Origin: a virus
IMG/VR virus record: IMGVR_UViG_3300048828_000477
Location: 1-25,678 of that record
Reading direction: 5' to 3' (one strand)
DNA: 25,678 nt
Position numbers and translations under genes: made by a program. The notes beneath the pieces were generated by a model that was not told where the DNA came from, did not search any database, and worked only from the letters and a program-made list of their open reading frames with translations. The first letter of the stretch is position 1. Each line of letters begins with the position of its first letter. Shown in pieces: positions 21,997 through 25,678 of the stretch.

Positions 21997-22092
21997 ATGG
22001 AAAAAAGATTAGGTAAATTAGAAAGCATAAAATTTGGAATAGATGACTGCAAAAGAATACTCAAAAAAATACGATATGGCTTTAAACTTTAA
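21997..22092 (+). CDS. Tiny basic frame overlapping the next gene
   Basis: 31 residues, MEKRLGKLESIKFGIDDCKR, ending ILKKIRYGFKL. Overlaps the 74-aa gene by 50 bases in another frame. It has a suitable gap after the previous gene and no other reader of that gap, but a long overlap lowers belief. Confidence 0.35.
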   Translation: MEKRLGKLESIKFGIDDCKRILKKIRYGFKL

Positions 22093-22267
22093 GATAGTGG
22101 CCGAGCGTGCATTTAATGCTGGCCTGAAAGCTGGCCGAGAAAAAAACAAAACAGACAAAGCCAAGGCTACAGAGCGAGAACTTAAAAAAGTAAAGGCCGA
22201 ACTTAAAAGCCTATGGAAAACATTAGAAGACCCAGAAGAATGTGGCCGTTTATTAGCTGGAATGTAA
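22043..22267 (+). CDS. 74-aa coiled-coil-like protein
   Basis: MTAKEYSKKYDMALNFKIVA, then ERAFNAGLKAGREKNKTDKA, then KATERELKKVKAELKSLWKT. Charged helices with heptad-like Leu/Ala from residue 42 on suggest a coiled coil or a DNA-bound basic helix. Repeated GCTGGCC / GGCCGAG bases give it a more GC-rich texture than the next genes. No family recognised. Confidence 0.65.
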   Translation: MTAKEYSKKYDMALNFKIVAERAFNAGLKAGREKNKTDKAKATERELKKVKAELKSLWKTLEDPEECGRLLAGM

Positions 22268-22271
22268 AATT

Positions 22272-22529
22272 ATGAATGTAAGCAAAGAAAAATTTACAGA
22301 GTTAGCAAAAGAACATTTAATTGCTTTAGAAAGCTATAAAATGGATAAAAAAGGAAAACAAGTACTTGAAATATTTGGCATAGAAAAACTGTATGAAGCT
22401 ATTAATGCTATACAGTATTATAAAAGCGATAGCGAACTGTTAAGTTGCAAACACGAATACGACCACTATACAAATACACACGGAGAAACTGTTGCGGTAT
22501 GTAGTAAATGTATGGACGCTTACTTTTAG
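22272..22529 (+). CDS. 85-aa protein with C-terminal zinc-ribbon-like motif
   Basis: MNVSKEKFTELAKEHLIALE, then SYKMDKKGKQVLEIFGIEKL form helices. Residues 59-80 carry C-x-H ... C-x-x-C (SCKHEYDHYTNTHG, then TVAVCSKC), a possible single zinc site. Two ligands on each side match a small zinc ribbon. TGCTATAC at 22406-22413. First of a group with a different leader style and no nearby promoter copy, which may be an acquired cassette. Confidence 0.6.
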   Translation: MNVSKEKFTELAKEHLIALESYKMDKKGKQVLEIFGIEKLYEAINAIQYYKSDSELLSCKHEYDHYTNTHGETVAVCSKCMDAYF

Positions 22530-22532
22530 TTT

Positions 22533-22596
22533 GCATTCTCTACAACGCATTGTGTATGAAAAGTAACGAATAAATTAACTTAAATTAATAAATATG
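22533..22596 (+). repeat. Leader repeat copy A
   Basis: GCATT-4-ACAAC-5-GTGTATG, then an A/T-rich run with TTAACTTAAATTAATAAA before ATG 22594. Related to copy B at 23087. Confidence 0.55.
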
Positions 22597-22791
22597 ACTA
22601 AAATAAAAGTAGAATTACCAAAAGGATTTATGAATGTAGGCGTGAGTTTAAGCAATGACTTAATAGCAAATACAAATGATAGTGCAAATTGGGACACTCT
22701 AAGGTTTCCATTGCCTAAGCCGACTTTTAAATGGCAGATACATTCTTACGAAGACGACAATAAAATAGTGAACTTAATTGATAAGCAATAA
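22594..22791 (+). CDS. 65-aa protein, function unknown
   Basis: MTKIKVELPKGFMNVGVSLS, then NDLIANTNDSANWDTLRFPL, then PKPTFKWQIHSYEDDNKIVN. Beta-rich with Pro-rich segment. Follows leader repeat A. TAA stop, then the next small gene starts 4 bases later. No family recognised. Confidence 0.6.
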   Translation: MTKIKVELPKGFMNVGVSLSNDLIANTNDSANWDTLRFPLPKPTFKWQIHSYEDDNKIVNLIDKQ

Positions 22792-22795
22792 GTAG

Positions 22796-22942
22796 ATGAG
22801 AACTGAACAAAAAATATTTAATGACTTAATAGAAACTATTGTAAATAATAGTGAAAATAATGAAGCAAAAATTACTAATGTTGAATTATGGGCTAAAAGC
22901 TGGAAAGAAGAAATGAATCAAGCATGTAGTACAGATTATTAA
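22796..22942 (+). CDS. 48-aa protein, function unknown
   Basis: MRTEQKIFNDLIETIVNNSE, then NNEAKITNVELWAKSWKEEM, ending NQACSTDY. Single long helix or two-helix protein with a Trp pair. Base use is very AT-rich compared with genes around 21-22 kb. Confidence 0.55.
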   Translation: MRTEQKIFNDLIETIVNNSENNEAKITNVELWAKSWKEEMNQACSTDY

Positions 22943-22958
22943 CTATAAATAATACAAT

Positions 22959-23087
22959 ATGTTTACAAAACAAAAAGTAAGTAAGGGAATTTGGTATGTT
23001 CATTATGAAACAATGACAGAAAGGTGTAGTAAAATGTTTACGAGTGAAAAAAAAGCAGACAAATATATTAAAAAAGCAAGTAAGTAG
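22959..23087 (+). CDS. 42-aa basic protein, function unknown
   Basis: MFTKQKVSKGIWYVHYETMT, then ERCSKMFTSEKKADKYIKKA, ending SK. Strand pair followed by a basic helix: the same style as other tiny nucleic-acid-binding phage proteins. Its TAG stop adjoins leader repeat B. Confidence 0.55.
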   Translation: MFTKQKVSKGIWYVHYETMTERCSKMFTSEKKADKYIKKASK

Positions 23088-23152
23088 CATTACACACAAC
23101 TTAAAAGTGTATGATTAGTGCCGATGAATAATAACTAAAATTAATAAAAATG
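23087..23152 (+). repeat. Leader repeat copy B
   Basis: GCATT-4-ACAAC-6-GTGTATG, then AATAATAACTAAAATTAATA and ATG 23150. Same blocks in the same order as copy A. Confidence 0.55.
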
Positions 23153-23404
23153 GAATATACTGAACAACAAAAACAAATATACAATGACGTTTGTGATAAG
23201 TACAAACATAATTGGTTAAACACCACCATATCACAGACTATGGCAATGGAAATGATAAGTAAGGCATTAAATATACACAATGTTAGCCAACAACGTGAAC
23301 TGTTAGTTGCTTTTGCTGAATGGATTTTAATTAGTGAAGAAGATATTACAAGCGAAATGATTAATAAAGATGTAAATACATTTTTAGCAACTAATTGTGG
23401 CTAA
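23150..23404 (+). CDS. 84-aa helical protein, function unknown
   Basis: MEYTEQQKQIYNDVCDKYKH, then NWLNTTISQTMAMEMISKAL, then NIHNVSQQRELLVAFAEWIL. Several amphipathic helices; a Cys, His and Trp are scattered, without motif order. Follows leader repeat B. No family recognised. Confidence 0.6.
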   Translation: MEYTEQQKQIYNDVCDKYKHNWLNTTISQTMAMEMISKALNIHNVSQQRELLVAFAEWILISEEDITSEMINKDVNTFLATNCG

Positions 23405-23446
23405 CACTAAGATGAAATGCGTTTTAATGCAATTTATCGACTGTTA

Positions 23447-23466
23447 ACCAACGTTTTAATGTTGGT
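23447..23466 (+). terminator. Hairpin ACCAAC / GTTGGT between gene groups
   Basis: Six perfect base pairs around an 8-nt GTTTTAAT loop, in the 120-base gap after the 84-aa gene and before promoter P10. It lacks a strong T-tract, so termination is only possible. Confidence 0.35.
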
Positions 23467-23480
23467 AATTTAAGTAATAC

Positions 23481-23512
23481 AAAACAAATACGATCGCTAA
23501 TTGATAATATAA
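23481..23512 (+). promoter_or_regulatory. Bipartite phage promoter P10
   Basis: ATACGATC, 7 bases, GATAATATA, then ATAAACAAAAA in place of the GAAT block. Same form as P12. Confidence 0.8.
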
Positions 23513-23524
23513 TAAACAAAAATT

Positions 23525-24130
23525 ATGAAATTATTAACACAAAATTCTAAACTTAAAAAAACATCAAAAGAACTCGGGCTCCGGGTCTTTAACTTCGGTA
23601 TTCCTGCCTACAAATCTGCTAGCGGGAAACTGACGTGCCCCATGGCTGACAGTTGTGTTAAATTCTGTTATGCCAAGAAAGGAGCCTACATATGGAGTAA
23701 CGTAAAACCTGCGTTTGAAAAGCGTTATCAACTCAGCAAGACTGACATGTTTGTTGATGCTATGAACGCTGAAATACGTAAGAAGAAACCTGATTACGTC
23801 AGAGTCCATGATAGCGGCGATTATTATTCTCGCGCATATCTAAAAAAGTGGATCGAAGTTGCTATACACAACCCTAACGTACGGTTTTACAGTTACACCA
23901 ACATGATTGATATGATGTTAAAAACCTCATTACCAAGTAATTATGATATAATATTCAGTGACTCTGGAAAACAAAAACATTTAATAGATGAAAGAAAACA
24001 TAGACATACAAAAATTTTCTCAAGCCATGCTGATCTTAATAGGGCTTCGTATACTGATGCCAGCTCTATTGATTTAATGGCAACTAAGTGGTTCAACAAT
24101 ACTAACAAAGTAGGATTAGTATTCCACTGA
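23525..24130 (+). CDS. GP88-like protein with Cys cluster
   Basis: A 201-residue protein of the family I recall as phage gene product 88 (first named in mycobacteriophage). Seen: SGKLTCPMADSCVKFCYAKK with Cys38, Cys44 and Cys48, an arrangement like an iron-sulfur or zinc site, then KPDYVRVHDSGDYYSRAYLK (about residues 88-108) and FYSYTNMIDMML. The CxxxCY step recalls radical SAM clusters, though spacing is C-x5-C-x3-C. Function in phages unknown to me. The C-terminus (NNTNKVGLVFH) ends abruptly, perhaps a few residues short. TGCTATAC at 23860-23867. Confidence 0.72.
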   Translation: MKLLTQNSKLKKTSKELGLRVFNFGIPAYKSASGKLTCPMADSCVKFCYAKKGAYIWSNVKPAFEKRYQLSKTDMFVDAMNAEIRKKKPDYVRVHDSGDYYSRAYLKKWIEVAIHNPNVRFYSYTNMIDMMLKTSLPSNYDIIFSDSGKQKHLIDERKHRHTKIFSSHADLNRASYTDASSIDLMATKWFNNTNKVGLVFH

Positions 24131-24210
24131 TGAAAGTAATATTTACATGGATAGCAATATACCTTATATGCTTAATAGTAATATTATTCATAGAAGATAT
24201 GACAGACTGA
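24130..24210 (+). CDS. 26-aa single-span membrane protein
   Basis: MKVIFTWIAIYLICLIVILF then IEDMTD. One 18-residue hydrophobic segment; starts on the last base of the GP88-like stop (TGATG) and its own stop sits in promoter P11. Tiny membrane proteins of this kind are frequent among phage early genes. Confidence 0.5.
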   Translation: MKVIFTWIAIYLICLIVILFIEDMTD

Positions 24211-24240
24211 ACACGATCAAACAAAGATAATTTAAATAAT
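24207..24240 (+). promoter_or_regulatory. Bipartite phage promoter P11
   Basis: ACACGATC, 7 bases, GATAATTTA (weaker second box), AATAAT. Shares the spacer AAACAAA with P12. Confidence 0.7.
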
Positions 24241-24248
24241 AAATAAAC

Positions 24249-24386
24249 ATGAAAAAAACAAGAGCAGAAAAAATAGTAGACAATATGTCAGATGAAACTT
24301 TAAAAGCAATAGGTTTTGGAGTAATTAAAGCCGTAACAATAGCGTTTTTATTTGGCGCATTATTTGGTTATTTATTTACAAACTAA
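24249..24386 (+). CDS. 45-aa membrane protein, function unknown
   Basis: MKKTRAEKIVDNMSDETLKA then IGFGVIKAVTIAFLFGALFG then YLFTN. Basic N-terminal tail, one membrane helix rich in Gly and Phe (residues about 22-43). Starts 23 bases after P11's GATAAT; its TAA belongs to P12's upstream box. Confidence 0.55.
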   Translation: MKKTRAEKIVDNMSDETLKAIGFGVIKAVTIAFLFGALFGYLFTN

Positions 24387-24418
24387 ATACGATCAAACAA
24401 AGATAATATAATAAACAA
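24377..24418 (+). promoter_or_regulatory. Bipartite phage promoter P12
   Basis: ACAAACTAAATACGATC, 7 bases, GATAATATA, ATAAACAAAAA. Last copy in the window; drives the DNA-repair-like group. Confidence 0.8.
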
Positions 24419-24432
24419 AAACAAAAAAACTT

Positions 24433-24654
24433 ATGAACGATTTCGAAAAATTTAGATCTGACAATTCGTCAACAATTTCAACAGGTAGATACTATACCAA
24501 AAACAAAACGCTTGTATTAATATACGAAAACGGTGGTATATACGAGTATGAAGACGTGCCATTATTTTATTGGCGTGGTTTATTAGATGCTGAATCTAAA
24601 GGTAAATTTATTAACACTAACATTAAAAGATTATTTAAATTCACTAAAAAATAA
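24433..24654 (+). CDS. KTSC domain protein
   Basis: 73 residues. From about residue 13 (STISTGRYYTKNKTLVLIYE) through NGGIYEYEDVPLFYWRGLLD to AESKGKFINTNIKRLFKFTK it follows the KTSC domain: a Y-x(n)-L-x-V/I-F/Y-x-N-G-x-x-Y-x-Y-x-x-V-P core and A-x-S-x-G-x-F-x-N-x-x-I. The domain is named after the C-terminus of some lysyl-tRNA synthetases and also occurs alone in phages. A nucleic-acid-binding role is guessed. First gene of the last group, after P12. Confidence 0.75.
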   Translation: MNDFEKFRSDNSSTISTGRYYTKNKTLVLIYENGGIYEYEDVPLFYWRGLLDAESKGKFINTNIKRLFKFTKK

Positions 24655-24657
24655 TAA

Positions 24658-24942
24658 ATGACAGAGAAAGATATTACTAAAATAGCCGAGCTAACTGCTA
24701 AAATTATTATAGATCATTTAGAAGCAAAGCAAGACGAATGGAATCAAGACTTCCAAATATCAATGGAGAATATTAAACAAGACGGCTTTGGTAATATGCG
24801 TATGATGTCTGAGCAAGAAATAATACACATGCAGATAGACAAACTACAGCAAGAGTTAGACAAAGCAGTTGAGGATGAAAACTTCACATTAGCTAGTAAA
24901 ATAAATAATAAAATTATTAACCTAAATAAAAAATTAAAGTAA
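24658..24942 (+). CDS. UVR-motif protein
   Basis: 94 residues. The C-terminal 34 residues (about 60-93: IDKLQQELDKAVEDENFTLA, then SKINNKIINLNKKL) match the UvrB/UvrC-type UVR motif: two antiparallel helices with E-(N/D)-F-x-x-A at the turn. This motif mediates UvrB-UvrC and other protein contacts. The first 55 residues are helical and unassigned. Placed immediately before the glycosylase-like gene (one-base overlap), a DNA-damage context is plausible but inferred. Confidence 0.65.
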   Translation: MTEKDITKIAELTAKIIIDHLEAKQDEWNQDFQISMENIKQDGFGNMRMMSEQEIIHMQIDKLQQELDKAVEDENFTLASKINNKIINLNKKLK

Positions 24943-25436
24943 TGAATATATTTTATCTATCTCACGATCCTGTGCAAGCAGCTAAGTATCAATACAATAA
25001 GCACGTTGTAAAAATGATACTTGAAACCGCACAACTATTATGTACAGCTCATCACGAGTTAGGTACTAATATTGATATACCATATAAAGCTACGCATAAA
25101 AACCATCCGTCAGCTATATGGGTTAGATCCTCTGCCGAAGCATATATGTGGGCATACGAACATATGTTAGCTCTTGGTAAAGAATATACAAAACGTTACG
25201 GTAAAGAACATCTTACAATCGCTAAATGCCGCGATGTGCTATACACTTTGCCTAACGGTATATCTGATAAAGCTTTCGAGCAGCCACCGCAATGTATGCC
25301 TGACGAATATAAAGTCGACGGCAACAGCGTGCTTGGCTACTGGAATTATTACGAAAACGAAAAACACACAGTAAAAAACAAAAATGAGCAGAAAATTATA
25401 CGTCCACACAACATCAACGAATTATGCGAACATTAA
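24942..25436 (+). CDS. Pyrimidine-dimer glycosylase-like phage protein
   Basis: 164 residues. MNIFYLSHDPVQAAKYQYNK then HVVKMILETAQLLCTAHHEL, YKATHKNHPSAIWVRSSAEA, and CMPDEYKVDGNSVLGYWNYY match a family common in cyanophages and marine phages that I recall being assigned to the Pyr_excise group (UV-lesion base excision). Signature D-K/N-K-HVVKM, THKNHP and AMPDEYK are all present. The end from about residue 142 (HTVKNKNEQKII) departs from what I remember (an aromatic Lys/Trp motif) and may be altered. TGCTATAC at 25237-25244. Reaction on DNA is not proven for phage members. Confidence 0.6.
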   Translation: MNIFYLSHDPVQAAKYQYNKHVVKMILETAQLLCTAHHELGTNIDIPYKATHKNHPSAIWVRSSAEAYMWAYEHMLALGKEYTKRYGKEHLTIAKCRDVLYTLPNGISDKAFEQPPQCMPDEYKVDGNSVLGYWNYYENEKHTVKNKNEQKIIRPHNINELCEH

Positions 25437-25524
25437 TACAAAAATTCAAAAAGAACAGAAGAAAAGCAAAACACGTGAAGTTTCTTCACTTAAAGATAGC
25501 CGAGTTAAATATGGAAATAATTAA
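25384..25524 (+). CDS. Alternative 46-aa overlapping frame
   Basis: MSRKLYVHTTSTNYANINTK then IQKEQKKSKTREVSSLKDSR, ending VKYGNN. Overlaps both the previous gene's end and the 61-aa gene in another frame. It also looks protein-like and basic, so I cannot decide which of the two overlapping frames is expressed. Confidence 0.35.
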   Translation: MSRKLYVHTTSTNYANINTKIQKEQKKSKTREVSSLKDSRVKYGNN

Positions 25525-25609
25525 CGGTGTATTAAAAAACATTGATCCAAATAATAAAGCAAAGCTTTTAAAAAAGTATAACAGAAGATTAAAATTAATA
25601 GTGTACTAG
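25424..25609 (+). CDS. 61-aa basic protein, function unknown
   Basis: MRTLIQKFKKNRRKAKHVKF then LHLKIAELNMEIINGVLKNI then DPNNKAKLLKKYNRRLKLIV. Strongly basic helices, suggesting nucleic-acid or ribosome contact. Overlaps the previous gene by 13 bases. Its stop is exactly at the start of palindrome R3. Competes with the frame at 25384-25524. Confidence 0.5.
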   Translation: MRTLIQKFKKNRRKAKHVKFLHLKIAELNMEIINGVLKNIDPNNKAKLLKKYNRRLKLIVY

Positions 25610-25656
25610 TGTGACGATAGCTAGTATATAATAATAGTAAGAGGCTAATGTCACAG
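25609..25656. repeat. Imperfect palindrome copy R3 (core inverted)
   Basis: Arms GTGTGACGATAGC and GCTAATGTCACA match R1 in the same orientation, but the AT-rich core between them reads as the reverse complement of R1's core. Starts at the last base of the 61-aa gene. The 22 bases after it hold nothing I recognise. Confidence 0.85.
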
Positions 25657-25678
25657 TACGAAAGAAATACAAGATATT

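Overview
This window looks like about 25.7 kb of a tailed double-stranded DNA bacteriophage, most probably one infecting a marine member of the Bacteroidota. Phage identity rests on a truncated large terminase gene at the left edge, a three-helix holin and a 2,007-residue tail fibre carrying an S74-type self-cleaving chaperone. Host assignment is an inference: starts lack Shine-Dalgarno sequences and follow A/T-rich leaders, overall GC is low, and several small proteins resemble ones I know from marine Bacteroidota phages. Both TGA and TAA end genes, so a standard bacterial code fits. Capsid, portal, polymerase, integrase and endolysin genes are not in the window.

Layout. Positions 1-15,896 form a tightly packed leftward block of structural and late genes. 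From right to left it holds a basic small protein, three tail or fibre proteins (285, 413 and 2,007 aa), two further structural candidates, a GroEL/GroES pair, a winged-helix-like protein, an EF-hand protein, several tiny proteins, a probable minimal zinc protease, a holin, two small proteins usually seen beside terminase, a protein with two GroES-like halves, and the start of the large terminase. Many neighbours overlap by 1-17 bases, consistent with one or a few long transcripts.

Positions 15,897-16,401 are a divergent control region. It has a candidate leftward promoter, an imperfect-palindrome repeat, a GC-rich block of about 60% GC, a pair of 13-bp operator-like repeats and the first rightward promoter.

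Positions 16,402-25,609 are a rightward block of about 35 mostly tiny genes (26-222 aa), probably early or host-takeover genes. Recognisable members near the right end are a GP88-like protein, a KTSC protein, a UVR-motif protein and a protein like the pyrimidine-dimer glycosylase family. Most are unrecognised.

The most unusual material is regulatory. (1) Twelve copies of a bipartite motif, AYACGATC-N7-GATAATATA, with identical spacing, sit in front of rightward gene groups and look like a phage-specific promoter. (2) The 8-mer TGCTATAC occurs 14 times, only in the rightward half, in intergenic clusters and in all three reading frames of genes. (3) One promoter drives a roughly 240-nt gene-free stretch that folds well and ends in a tRNA-like T-arm. 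(4) A 46-47-bp imperfect palindrome occurs three times, and in one copy the core is inverted relative to its arms. (5) Three tandem 31-bp repeats lie between a palindrome and a promoter and could be iterons. Together these suggest a dedicated early transcription or replication control system, but function is inferred from sequence pattern only.
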